The notes under the pieces are model-generated. The model was not told where the DNA came from, searched no databases, and was given only the letters and a program-made list of their open reading frames with translations. From Pseudoips prasinana (lineage: Eukaryota > Arthropoda > Insecta > Lepidoptera > Nolidae): a DNA stretch of 64,000 nucleotides. The translations under genes and the position numbers were made by a program. Below are positions 1 through 10,071 of this stretch, piece after piece. The stretch lies in contig OX621260.1 in NCBI GenBank assembly GCA_951640165.1, forward strand, positions 23,144,001 through 23,208,000. The letters are read 5' to 3'. Positions within the stretch are counted from its first letter, which is position 1, and each line of letters opens with the position of its first letter.

Positions 1-70
1 TTCCAAAGTACAAGCTTTGCTTAATTTGGGATCAGATGGCCGTGTGAATAATGTTCCTGGATATTATAAT
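1..70 (+). repeat. SINE-B tail fragment
   Basis: The 3' part of the commonest tRNA-derived SINE in this window (called SINE-B here). It carries the 'ttgggatcagatggccgtgt' core and ends in the 'cctggatattat' terminus seen in about twenty other copies. The head lies left of the window or is missing. Confidence 0.75.
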
Positions 71-254
71 TCATTTTTATTCTCTAATATGTTTATCCAC
101 TCAACGGGCTTCGCCAAGTCAGTACCAATATCCATTTGGCATTCATAAAGTGTGTCGTGGTATAATGGTATAATTTTCTTACAATTATACAAGTGGTCAA
201 AATCACAGCTTTTTTAATATTTATATAGTTGTTTGGCGCTAAGTCTAAAACCAC

Positions 255-1195
255 CTACAAGCAGACTTAAATTCATTGCTTTCCTGGAGCGTACACAATG
301 GTCTTTACTTAAATGCAAAAAAATGCGCTCATATAAAATGTTCAAGAAAGCATAACAAGACAGCATCATCATATATGTTGGGCGATACCATTCTAACAGA
401 GACTGAAAGCATTAGGGATTTGTGGGTCTTAATGGATGGAACACTCACGTATGTTCCTCACATCGAGAGGGCACTGAAGCAGTCTTCCAAGATGCTTGGA
501 TTTTTAATCAGAAGTAGTAAAAACTTTCGGAATGTTCAATCTAAAATAATTTTATATAACTGCCTTGTCGGAAATGTTTTGGAGTACGCTGCTGTTGTGT
601 GGCGTCCCCACTTTGCAATTCACTCTCTCAGAATCGAGCGTATTCAAAAGAGATTTGTTCGGCACTTGTCATATTCGGTGGGATTGGGGGGGAAAAAAGT
701 GGATTATAAAACCAGGTTAGATTATTTTAAGATGATGGAACTGTCTAAGAGAAGGGATGTAACTGATTTGGTATTTTTATTTAAATTGTTAAGAAATAAA
801 ATTGATTGCCCTGAGTTGTTACAAAGGATACGATTTAGAGTTCCGTTCCATATTCCACGAAAACCGATAACTCCCTTAGCCCCTCCACTACATAGAACAT
901 TACTTGGCTCAAACTCACCTCTCTGCCGAATGACAAAATTATATAACGAATGCAGTGACAGGGTTGATATCCACCACGTTTCATTAGGATTATTTCGGAA
1001 AACTATCAATAGTTATTAGGGTTTTTAGGGTTTTAGTTACACATAAAAAAAATTGTAAAAGTAGCTCATTAAATTTTGAATGTAGTGTTTACCTATAAGT
1101 AACTAGACATTTAGATCTTAAATATTGTGCTATTTTTAAAGATTCATGTTAATGTTTAAGTTGTTGGTGAACCAAATAAATAAAATAAAATACGT
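255..1195 (+). pseudogene. 5'-truncated non-LTR retrotransposon, end of reverse transcriptase ORF
   Basis: An open frame from about 258 to 1019 encodes the downstream part of a jockey/CR1-like reverse transcriptase ORF. It begins after the catalytic palm with the 'NGLYLNAKKC' thumb motif, followed by 'VLEYAAVVWRPH' and 'RIERIQKRFVRHL', which are typical of the post-RT region. The catalytic FADD box and endonuclease are missing, so it is a dead 5'-truncated copy. About 170 nt of 3' UTR ends in an AAATAAATAAAATAAAAT tail near 1195, as expected for target-primed insertion. The frame is uninterrupted over about 250 codons, so the copy is fairly young. It probably lies in an Arf1 intron. The exact LINE clade is uncertain. 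Confidence 0.8.
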
Positions 1196-1297
1196 AGGGA
1201 GTAGTGTAAATATTTTGGAATAATACCAGTAGTGGAGAGCACAAGTGGTACAATATATACTTTTTTCATTTTCCATATTCTAACAACCTCTTTTAAT

Positions 1298-1522
1298 CAC
1301 ACTAATATTATAGAGGCGAAAGTTTGTGAGTGTGTGACTGTGTGAGTGTGTATGTTTGTTACTTCTTCACGTCTAAACGACTGGAGCGATTTTAATAAAA
1401 TTTGTTATGGAGTTAGCTGACACCTTGGATTAACATATAGGCTATAATTTATAAACTTTGACGCGGGTAAAACCGCTGGGAGCTGTGCCCAGCGGTTTTA
1501 CCCGCGTCGAACTTTAGTTCCA
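1298..1522 (-). repeat. LINE 3'-end repeat (family G), antisense
   Basis: Starts at 'cacactaatattatagaggc' and runs to the 'aaaccgctgggagctgtgcc' block, so on the minus strand it is the widespread insect LINE 3' end that begins GCTGTGCCC and ends TATAATATTAGTGTG. The GCTGTGCCC block is followed at once by an inverted copy of 'cggttttacccgcgt', giving a hairpin at about 1466-1508. It ends about 105 nt upstream of the Arf1 exon at 1627. Confidence 0.7.
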
Positions 1523-1626
1523 TATACATACATACATATTCGATTTTTTTTGTGTGATCGTTTTCTGTATATTATGTGTATTAGGTATTGCAATATCAAT
1601 TAAGTATGTATTATTATTTGTTGCAG

Positions 1627-1752
1627 GGTCTCATCTTCGTAGTAGACAGTAATGATCGAGAGCGTATCGGCGAAGCGCGGGAAGAGCTCATGCGAATGCT
1701 AAGTGAAGACGAATTACGGGATGCAGTACTTTTGATCTTCGCAAACAAACAG
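1627..1752 (+). CDS. Arf1: ADP-ribosylation factor 1, internal coding exon
   Basis: A 126-nt, phase-0 exon of 42 codons encoding the middle of an ARF-family small GTPase, which recruits COPI and other coats to Golgi membranes when GTP-bound. The protein starts '[20 protein letters not shown]' and ends 'VLLIFANKQ', matching known class I ARFs almost residue for residue. The exon is bounded by a TTGCAG acceptor (AG at 1625-1626) and a GT donor at 1753. The G4 guanine-specificity motif NKxD is split by the intron: NKQ ends this exon and D opens the next at 5382. Exons for the N-myristoylation site, P-loop and switch regions are not in the first 1.6 kb and must lie further left. Class I ARFs are so conserved that paralogue assignment rests on the C-terminal exon, which fits Arf1. 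Confidence 0.95.
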
Positions 1753-2044
1753 GTACATATGCGTCTGCGCCGTTTTTATGGACTCGTTAATCTCCTCAAA
1801 GCGAAACATATTTCATATTTTACTTCATTTTTTATATTAACTAAAACAATAGTAAAATTATTATAACTGGCTTCAAAAATGCCCTGTCTAAAAACAATTT
1901 TTAACAATTTTATTATACAACATTAATTAAATGAATTTCCTTTGTTACTGAAAATTCGGTTCATAGGAATTTAATTCTTTGATGATAAATTATGTATGCC
2001 AATAGAATCGTAAAAAATGAAAATAAACTCAAATAATATGACGA

Positions 2045-2150
2045 AGACTGGCCTGTTGGGATGCTAAGTCGGAGGACGTGGGTTTGATCCCCAGGACAGG
2101 AGCACGATAATTTATTGTGTGTTTGGGAGTAATGTATCTGTAATATGTAT
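2045..2150 (+). repeat. Degenerate tRNA-derived SINE head
   Basis: Contains 'ggcctgttgggatgctaagt' followed by a B-box-like 'ggtttgatccccaggacagg', resembling a decayed head of the SINE-B group. The downstream body is not recognisable. Confidence 0.4.
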
Positions 2151-2277
2151 GTATGTATTTAGAAATACACTAGGTTACTTGTAAAACACCAACAACGTCG
2201 TAGGACTATATAGCTAACATCATTAGCAACAACTTTTGTTCTATGAGTTCAATCGTAACTCAATACATGCAAAAAAA

Positions 2278-3859
2278 CACCCACCGGCACGGAAACTTGG
2301 CCACCAATAACTTGCCGATAATTTCTATTTAAATATTTAATTTTCACTATATTATGGGTTTATGCACTAAATTAGGGTTTTTTTATGGTTTTGTAACTCA
2401 GTTATTGAAAAAATGATGCACCAGCAGTAATCTTTAAAAAAATAAGCAGTTTCACAAAAATATTGGTTTTAACAATGTCAATTTAAAAAGAACACAAGAT
2501 GAAAAATAACCAAAAAGTCTTCGTTGTGTTTGCATTTTAATATCGGGTGTTTCCTCCCCTAGCCCCGATAACAGCTTGCATTCGTTCTGGCATACTTTGG
2601 ATGATGTTTCTGATCTCAACTTGTGGTATGCTTTCCCAAGCGGTCAGTGCTGCATTTTGAAGCTGATTCAGAGTTTCAGGCGGGTTGGAGGAGGACTTTA
2701 TTTTTCTTTTAAGCTTGTCCCAGATATGCTCTATTGGATTTAAGTCTGGACTACGAGCTGGCCACTGCAATTTTTGAATACCAACCTCTGTAAGGTATTC
2801 CTCCACGCAATGTGCAACGTGTGGGCGCGCGTTATCGTGCATTAGGAGGAATTCGTCAAATCCAATAAACCCTGAATATGGTAACACGTGTTCCTGAAGA
2901 ATCTCCTCGATGTATCGTGTTGCCGTTAATCGGTTATCGACGATAACTAACTCCGTACGTGCATCGGAACTTATTCCTCCCCAAACCATTATAGAGCCTC
3001 CATGAAAACTAACAGTTTGTGTGGTGGTAATGGGTAAAAACCGCTCTCCTCTTCTTCTCCACACTCGCTCCCGACCATCTGGAGCTCGTAAAGCGATTCG
3101 ACACTCATCTGTGAACAGTACTCGAGCCCACTGCTCATGGGTCCAGTTGGCGTGTTCTCGTGCGAATCGAAGTCGAGCTACTCGGTGACTTCTGAGAAGT
3201 TCTGGGCCGCGTGCTGGTCTACGAGCTTGTAAATTCACTTCCTCCATTCGTCTTCTCACTGTACGTTCACTAACATTGACACCTCTTGTGAACTGGAGTC
3301 GCTGGCGTATCTCAACAGCGGTGAGGTAGCGGTTTCTCAAAATTTCCAGGACAATAAAGCGGTCATCCCGGGCTGATGTGCATCTGACGCCTCCGCTGCC
3401 TGGTCTGCGGGAGTATCGGCCTGTCTCCTGGTATCGTTTCAGCGCATACTGCATCGATGAACGTGGTACATTCAGTATAACAGCAACTTCTCGCTGTGTC
3501 AGCCCTTGTTCGATCAATGCTACAGCTTGTGCAACCTGTGATGGTGTTAATGGCATTTTTATTGGAATTAAATCACCTTTAGTTATTGAAGTAACAGTAC
3601 GATATCACAATAATTGAACAACCTAACAATAAACTTTCACAAAACACAAATTTAAAACAGCAACTTAGTCGCTCAGATGTCCGGGTTCAACTAAAACTTA
3701 AAAATAACGTCATATTGCACTCAAACATGATAAATTACCCTCTTGAACTAAAGGTAAACATTTTTTAGACCAACCTTCATAATAAATACTCATAGGAAAC
3801 ACTTAAAGCTCTTGTTATCGCGAAATACGCGCTTGGCCAAGATTCCGTGCCGGTGAGTG
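2278..3859 (-). mobile_element. Tc1-type DNA transposon, complete
   Basis: About 1.58 kb bounded by imperfect terminal inverted repeats of about 26 bp. The left end reads 'cacccaccggcacggaaact' and the right end, reverse complemented, 'cactcaccggcacggaatct'. The right flank has the expected TA. The left flank has AA where TA is expected, suggesting a point change or a slightly misplaced end. It carries one full-length transposase ORF on the minus strand and sits antisense in the last Arf1 intron. Confidence 0.85.
2537..3556 (-). CDS. Tc1-like DD34E transposase, apparently intact
   Basis: 339 codons, the usual length for a Tc1 transposase, starting at an ATG. Residues 1-110 hold the paired-type helix-turn-helix DNA-binding region ('GLTQREVAVILNVPRSS' near 18-34, then a second domain with a 'GRYSRRPGSGG' linker). 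The catalytic triad is visible: D150 in 'FTDECRI', D241 in 'MHDNARPH', and E276 in 'SPDLNPIEHIWD'. There are 34 residues between the second and third, defining DD34E. There is no stop or frameshift. The enzyme would cut at the terminal inverted repeats and reinsert at TA dinucleotides. Its intactness and the well-matched TIRs suggest recent activity. Whether it is expressed cannot be told from sequence. Confidence 0.92.
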   Translation of the reverse strand: MPLTPSQVAQAVALIEQGLTQREVAVILNVPRSSMQYALKRYQETGRYSRRPGSGGVRCTSARDDRFIVLEILRNRYLTAVEIRQRLQFTRGVNVSERTVRRRMEEVNLQARRPARGPELLRSHRVARLRFAREHANWTHEQWARVLFTDECRIALRAPDGRERVWRRRGERFLPITTTQTVSFHGGSIMVWGGISSDARTELVIVDNRLTATRYIEEILQEHVLPYSGFIGFDEFLLMHDNARPHVAHCVEEYLTEVGIQKLQWPARSPDLNPIEHIWDKLKRKIKSSSNPPETLNQLQNAALTAWESIPQVEIRNIIQSMPERMQAVIGARGGNTRY

Positions 3860-3949
3860 TAAATTATAAGATTTTGTGGTCCTGTCGAGACATTTGTAGG
3901 TCTATGTTTCATTAAGACGACGCTCAGCTCAGTTCATTATATTTCACGG

Positions 3950-4210
3950 CTTGGTAGTAGGGATTTTTTTTTTTGACTTGACGCTATAGTTAGCCTAGGA
4001 GGCTTTCACTACTTCACCGGACTATAGAGGCGAGCAGAGGGCTCAAGCCGTCTAGCAATTAAGTAACCCGCGCCGGAGTGCACCCCCTGTGGGGTTCGAA
4101 CCTCGACTCTGGGCGATTACTGGCGGAGAGAGGGCAAGATCATCATTTTAGGGAGTTTTGTGCAACTTTCGCTCTACGTTCATGACATGACGCGGCCCCC
4201 GTTGAGGGGG
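3950..4210 (-). repeat. SINE-like retroposon, antisense
   Basis: Read on the minus strand it carries 'cgtagagcgaaagttgcac', a tRNA-like B box 'ggttcgaacc', and ends in a poly(A) run seen as T's at about 3964-3976. The same 'cgtagagcgaaagttgcac' block starts a related copy at 14930 in the opposite orientation. Confidence 0.6.
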
Positions 4211-4377
4211 CTTTTTATCGATACGATATGGTACTAGGTAATTGGGATAGTATGTTTACGTAATCTTTGGGATGCGCGTAGAGTTATAAATATTAAAGCG
4301 GGATATTAAATTAATACTTATTTTCGTACGGAAGTAAAATCTAACAAAATATCAAAAGTTGTAGAACTAAAGTTGTT

Positions 4378-4790
4378 CAAGTTCAAGTTCTTTATTGCAT
4401 TCATGTGTTATAATAGGTGTACATAATTTGTGTCAAACATGAACCCTGTTAGGGTGTTGCAAATATATTTCTTATACAAATCTTAAATTATATAAAAGGT
4501 AAATATAATAACTTTAAATAAATTTAACATTAATAATTACTATAAAATCATTATCAATGACAATTATGAAAAATTGAAATTAAAAAAAAAAATGTAATTT
4601 GGATAAATGTCAAATGATGTTTTACAGTAATAAAGATATAATGGTAATAATTTAAATAAATGTTAAATGATTAAGTAATTACATAATATACAATAAAAGA
4701 TTCAAAATAATAATTTAAATAAATGTCAAATCATTTTTATATCTCATTTAAATTTTTCATGGTATCATATTGTCTACTAGTTAGTTGTTG
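4378..4790 (-). repeat. A+T-rich probable LINE 3' UTR
   Basis: Begins with 'gttcaagttctttattgcat', which resembles an antisense LINE polyadenylation end. It continues with repeated 'aatttaaataaatgt' units at about 4645-4735. No coding content is seen. The assignment is weak. Confidence 0.35.
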
Positions 4791-4904
4791 CTTATGATGT
4801 TAGGAATGTAGTCCTGCGAGGTTGTTGGTGTTTTATAAGTTACTAGTTATATTTGTATGTAATGTATACTTAGTTTTTTTATAAGTTTATATGTAGACTG
4901 GCTG

Positions 4905-5372
4905 TATGGGCTCTTGTCAAGTTTGGGATCAGATGGCAGGGCGTTATTTGTCCCAATATTTTTGGCGTGGTTGGTAGATACTTGCGTTCCACGCCGCAAG
5001 TCGTGGGTTCGAAACCCACCCAGGAGAGATATGTCCTGAGTCTCGGTTTCTATATTATGGGCCTGTTGGCGTGGTTGGCAAGATCGTGGGTTCGATTGCC
5101 ACCCAGGACAGATATTTGTGTGCATGAACATGTTTGTTTGTCCTGAGTCTAGGTATAATTAACTATATAAGAATGAATTTACAAAAGAACAATTTGTAGT
5201 ATATAAGTTATCTGGTTTCCATAGTATAAGCTCTGCTTAGTTTGGGATCAGATGGCCATGTGTAAATAATGTCACTGGATATTATTATATTATGTGTAGT
5301 ATATCAGTTATCTGGTTTCCATCGTGCAAGTTCTGCTTAATTAGCTGTCCCAGGATATTACTATTACAATAT
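4905..5372 (+). repeat. Pile of SINE-B copies upstream of the Arf1 terminal exon
   Basis: At least three overlapping SINE-B pieces lie head to tail. An older tail spans about 4912-4957. Two tRNA-like heads carry 'ggcgtggttggta' A boxes and 'gggttcgaaacccaccca'/'gggttcgattgccaccca' B boxes at about 4968 and 5067. A full body ends near 5290, and an extra truncated tail spans 5291-5372. The last tail ends 'gtcccaggatattactatta', about 10 nt before the exon at 5382. Confidence 0.8.
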
Positions 5373-5381
5373 TGTCTGTAG

Positions 5382-5546
<165 letters not shown>

Positions 5547-7150
5547 CTGCGAGTGCTACTACTCACAGACTAATCTGATTACTGAAAGAGACTATGGTTT
5601 AAGATATGTTAACTTTATTTGCTATTGAATATTGAATACTATGTATTATGTGAGTTTACCTGCGAACGCATTACTGATGTACGCCCCCCGGCGGCCGCTC
5701 GCGCATCGTGCTCCCCACTTGCGTTTATGAGTTAAGCGTTTAATAAAAATAAACTTAAGTTTCGGTGTACAAATAAACCATGCTGCTTGGCGTTGTGGTG
5801 GTAGCCAGCCGCTCGGTCGGTCGCCGGGGACGTAGAACAAAACATAGTGTGTAAAAATACAAAATTATTGCAGATTTGTTTTCAATGGTGGTACCTTGAT
5901 CCGCTGAATGTGGATAGGTTCGTAGCTGACTCGCGATAAAGTGAATCACATCATAACATGTTTTATATGTATACTATGTGGAATAAGTTGTCGCAATAAA
6001 GTATTTAAAGTTAATTCACAATTGATGACTTTAATTATTTAGTTTATGATTGTAGATACCTACTTGTGTGGGGTAGGTAGGTAGGTGAAGTTAGCAGTAT
6101 TGAAGCGTAGGATCTGTCGGTCACCGGAGTGAGGTGGTCACTTCGTTCTATCACTTCGGCTTGTCGATATCTCTCTTCTGTCCGATGTGTCCATGTTCAT
6201 AATTATCACCTGACGTATTTTAACAGATTTTTTTTAGTTTATTATTAATGGAAGTTATCTAGGTAGTATAAGCTGTTATGTATTTACATCAGATTTCGTA
6301 CAACTCTGCTTATTTGAACGGCTCGTTGTAATTTTAAAGTCAGCATTTAAAGTCAGTAGCTTCTCATGACGAACCGATATTGTGTAATTTAGGTATAAAT
6401 ATGTATTGGATAAACGGTGTCATTTTGAGAAGTGTTTCCGCCTACGGGGACTAGTGCTCAGCGGTACACGCTCTACACAATTAATTGTAACTTAGCATTT
6501 TTATAATAATTTAGAAAAAAAAAAAGTAATATTGAAACTCTATAACTTTATGGTAAGTGTGACGAAGGTGGTTCTTTTTTTTTATTTTTATGAGAAACAA
6601 AAATAATGAAAATGCAATTTGTGACATTCCGGTTTATCTTATGCTGTATTATGGAATAAAAATTATCCTCACCAATGTTTCATTTTTTGATTTATACTTT
6701 GGGGAGTTGTGCGTATTAGATATCCACTGCATCCCACTAACCTTTGATTTAACCGAAATAGAAGCTTATTTATATTAATGTCTTGCCTATAAACTTAGAG
6801 ATAACTTATTATATTTGTGCATTTAGGCGATAATATTTTGAATTAATTATAATGATTATGTAATAATAATTATTTTGATTTTTTTTCCGTATCATTTTAT
6901 CGGTTTCTTCCTATATAAAAACAAGGCGAAAAGTATCTATACCTACTTACAAAAGATATTTCTCTTAATGTTGCCATCTGATGGCCAGAACTACAATGTT
7001 GCATGTCTTTAATTTCATACGTTTACTAAACCCTTTATTACGAAGTCGTAATTTAGTAAAAATGTTTTTTTTTTTTTTTTTATAATTATACCTAATAGTG
7101 TATTTTGCATATAATATTTAACACTTATACAAACACAGTCATACCATTTG
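5547..7150 (+). other. Arf1 3' UTR and downstream sequence
   Basis: No coding potential. Candidate polyadenylation signals AATAAA occur at about 5742 and 5995, the latter in 'tcgcaataaagtatttaaag'. The UTR probably ends near one of them. Beyond 6000 the sequence is A+T-rich with a short GTAG run at about 6073-6090 and a T17 run near 7064. I see no recognised repeat. Confidence 0.55.
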
Positions 7151-7324
7151 ACTTACACTTAATAAAAACAAGCATTAAAGTGTGTCGTAACCAGCACCCT
7201 TGCTAAGTTATAAGAATAACTTGTATTAGGTACTGGCGCCAACCCCATTTCACAATGTTGCAAATATATTAGGCACAGAAAGTATATAAGCGTTAATACT
7301 ATCGTATTATCACTTAACCAACTA

Positions 7325-7538
7325 TGTTGCTGTGTGGTGACGGCATAGAATATTATCATCCCATCTCATCCGAAATCGACCGAGGAAATGCCTACCAGAG
7401 AACGGGCAGCAGCGACTCTCTGAGTACTATGACCATCAAACTGCGATCGCCAACCCGCCTGCCAAGTGTAGTGATTATGGCATATCCCCCCATTATTGGG
7501 GAGGCTTTTGTCCAGCTGTGGACGTACTTTGGCTGATA
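7325..7538 (+). mobile_element. Internally deleted RTE element (mini-RTE)
   Basis: The first about 150 nt match the 5' end of the complete RTE at 10629-13801 ('tgtgtggtgacggc' through 'gcgatcgccaacccg'). It then jumps directly to the RTE 3' end ('gaggcttttgtccagc', ending 'tttggctgatatga'). The whole coding centre is missing and both termini are kept. Related copies lie at 17289-17545 and 44934-45298. Confidence 0.8.
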
Positions 7539-7824
7539 TGAAGAACAAACAATGAAGACAATTAACTGCAGAGGTATTTCCGACCTAGTATAAAGGTCTA
7601 AAGGTCATAGTCCACTTACATAATCTGTTCTGACACCGCTCCCACCCATCACCGCCCTAAACCGGACTACTGTTTTCTTCTAGTAACAGATTTACTGCAT
7701 GAAATCTTAAGTTTTGAAGAAATAATCGAGATTAGAGATCAGTAATTGCAAGATTGCGCGGCCATAACTTCCTAGGTGAATATTTCGTGAAATATTGATG
7801 TTTGTCTTACACTTAGTTTTTATT

Positions 7825-8090
7825 AGGCGCTCATAGCTAGATGCTCTCACCGGTCCGTAAGCGATCGGCGAGGTTAAGCAACTAGGCTCGCGGTCAGTCC
7901 ATAGATGGGTGACCGCCAAAGTAGTTTGATTTCTGAGCGTCTCCGTGCTTCGGAGGGCACGTTAAGCTGTCGGTCCCGGTTGTAGTCATTAGACAACAGT
8001 CGTTAAGCCATGTCAGAGGCCTACTGGGCGGCTTGAGCAACTCTGACACTAGGGTTACCACTACCCATACGATAAGCAAGCAACTTAGTT
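7825..8090 (+). mobile_element. 5S-rRNA-derived SINE
   Basis: The head at about 7848-7918 resembles the 3' half of 5S rRNA, including 'gcgaggttaagcaacta' and 'agatgggtgaccgcc', which cover the 5S internal promoter (box C region). This identifies a SINE3-type retroposon transcribed from a 5S-like pol III promoter. The body continues with 'gcgtctccgtgcttcggagg' to about 8090. Other pieces lie at 35531-35626 (minus) and from 63885 to the window end. Confidence 0.75.
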
Positions 8091-8500
8091 TTTCGACAAT
8101 TGTTGACAAATGTAACAAAAATAATTAGATCTATATCCCAAGTAGTTGCTGCGATCTCCATGGCCGCGCAATCCTCCACGTCACGTTCGCGCGGCCAACT
8201 TAAAACCCCCTGTAACTTCTTTATTTCTGCTTTGACAATTTTTTGGTTTGTTCCCTTCGATTTTGACTAATTTCGACAAAAAAAATTGCGATTTCTTTTT
8301 CTGTATGGATAACGTGGCGGAGCAATCGTGACGCACACCTTGTGGTACTAATTTTATTTAAGTAAGGTAAGTCTTTGCAAGCAGTGATGTCAGGTGGAGG
8401 TGAAAATAATATCTGGAAAAGCTGAAAATAAATTCTGTTCGTGAAATCTACAAAGAGATCGTGGGAAAACCGTAACTGGAACCATCTAATGGAACCCTAG

Positions 8501-8605
8501 TATACACAGCTACATATCAAGGTATACATTTCCAGTGTAAGCTGATCTCGCGTTGTATAGGATTATACGGTGAGAGGTGTACAGCTTGATATGTAGCCGT
8601 GTGTA
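8501..8605. mobile_element. Short TA-flanked inverted-repeat MITE (family N)
   Basis: About 105 bp whose ends are inverted copies of 'cacggctacatatcaag', with a shared centre 'gctgatctcgcgttgtatag'. A second copy is at about 10501-10624. No coding capacity. Confidence 0.7.
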
Positions 8606-8755
8606 CCAGTAAGGGTTTTGGTGGCTTGCTAGAATGTTATAGATAATACCAGAATAAAAGAAAAAGTATAGCTGATGACAAGGACATACAATATTCTTAA
8701 TGCAAGATGGTGGTTCCAGAATTAAAAAAAGAGATGTGGTGAGTTTTATATTTTT

Positions 8756-9200
8756 GGACCTATCCGGAGAATTAAGTGACTTCTGCAGTCTGCATAATTA
8801 TTACTTGAGAGGAGAGCGATTTGAAATTTGTTTAGTACAATATCTGTACCTATGACATTTTACATTTTTTTCTAGCAATTTGACTATTACTATATGAGTT
8901 ATGTAAAATATTTGCCATTGAATTTTTACAATCATACATATCGTAGATATGTATGATTAATAAATTATTTGCATGCCCTCTAAGGGTAGATATGTCGGGA
9001 ACCTATATTATGTACCTAACACCTTATGTAACCATGTCTTAAGCGAATAAAGTTCTTATCTTATTTAATGAAAAATAATCAAATTTCTAGAAAAATTATG
9101 TTAATTTTTATAGCTCATTTTGTACTAGATAAATTTCAAATCGCTCTCCTCTAAGGTAACGATTATGCAGAAGTACCTAACTTTATTCTACGGATACGTC
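8756..9200. mobile_element. Long inverted repeat / foldback element
   Basis: The left arm from 8756 ('aggagagcgatttgaaattt' at about 8810-8829) pairs imperfectly with the right arm ending at 9200 ('aaatttcaaatcgctctcct'). The arms are about 150 nt and the spacer is A+T-rich. The spacer contains a small perfect palindrome 'aatcatacatat'/'atatgtatgatt' around 8943. Probably a non-autonomous DNA element. Confidence 0.6.
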
Positions 9201-9349
9201 GATCTATATTTCGTCTAGAAAATTACTATCTAACTCCAAAGATTTGCTACCATGAAAAGAAAATGGTTAGGTTAGAACTGCGACCATACAGCGATAGGCA
9301 AGTGTCAGAAACAAATACGGTAGGTACTCTTCCTGAGATTGTCTATATA

Positions 9350-9503
9350 TAAGGGTCTATGCACACCAGGTTTTTTAAACGCGCCGTTGACACGCGTTTG
9401 TAGCGATACAGAGCAAGTCAGACGCAGCCAGTAGACCTTACCAATGACAACAAACTGCTTTGTGGGATAAAAGTTTAAAAAACATGGTGTACCCAGGCTC
9501 TTA
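9350..9503. mobile_element. MITE with about 28-bp inverted termini
   Basis: The left end ('gggtctatgcacaccaggtt') and reverse-complemented right end ('gagcctgggtacaccatgtt') are terminal inverted repeats followed by TTTTAAAC. Flanks are TAA on the left and TTA on the right, hinting at a PIF/Harbinger-type 3-bp target. Confidence 0.55.
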
Positions 9504-9534
9504 GTGTAAAGATATTTACAAAAAAGTTGAAGTA

Positions 9535-9625
9535 GTTATCTGGTTTCCATAGTACAAGCTCTGCTTAGTTTGGGATCAGATGGCCGTGTGTGAATAATGT
9601 CCCAGGATATTACTATTTATGATTC
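9535..9625 (+). repeat. SINE-B tail fragment
   Basis: Tail of SINE-B from 'agttatctggtttccatagt' to 'gtcccaggatattactattt'. 5'-truncated. Confidence 0.75.
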
Positions 9626-9829
9626 AGCCGGGAAGTTGGAACTGTTTGATGAAATAAGATTGCATGTGAGCACCCATTCTACAATTGATTATCTTTCAGA
9701 CACTTTAGTTCAAAAGTCCATTTTGCATAAAATCTTGGATCAGGGGGGCTCCCATCTAAGTCGGCGGTCATCGTGATCGGCGTTCGAATAAAAGGTTTAA
9801 AATGAATAAATCATTCGTTCAATAAATTA

Positions 9830-9935
9830 CCTACATCCAGACACAGGACAAATAAATCTTATTCATCACACGAAGATTTCTCCGGAGTGGGAATTGAACC
9901 CCTAGACCGCTTGACCAACAGGTCAGTCAATATAT
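9830..9935 (-). repeat. tRNA-derived SINE head, antisense
   Basis: On the minus strand it has a tRNA-like head with 'ttggtcaagcgg' (A box) and 'ggttcaattcc' (B box), followed by a body resembling SINE-B ('tttgtcctgtgtctgg'). It is too diverged to count as a functional tRNA gene. Confidence 0.5.
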
Positions 9936-10071
9936 TATATAGTAAACTAAAACATTTAAAACAGTAATCCAAGACACTCGCTTCTATGTTTAATAATAAC
10001 ACAAAACTCTTATTGATACAAATATTGGAAGTAAAATTAATTAAAAACATCAAAAGGCTTGTTTCTTTTTA

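Larger units (their letters stand above)
1753..5381 (+). other. Arf1: Last intron of Arf1
   Basis: Phase-0 intron of 3629 nt running GT to AG. It contains a degenerate tRNA-SINE-like head (about 2045-2110), the Tc1-type transposon at 2278-3859 in antisense, a SINE fragment at 3950-4210, an A+T-rich stretch and a multi-copy SINE-B pile up to about 5370. The acceptor context (ATTGTCTGTAG) has almost no polypyrimidine tract, because SINE tail sequence abuts it. Confidence 0.9.

Noticed and set aside
7848..7918. Possible 5S rRNA gene
   Set aside because: Only the 3' half resembles 5S, with many differences, and it is fused to a dispersed SINE body. The 5' half and the pairing stem are missing.
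7736..8185. Possible inverted repeat 'atggccgcgcaatc' flanking the 5S-derived SINE
   Set aside because: Only about 14 nt match, and the flanking sequence does not pair. Likely chance or an unrelated shared repeat.
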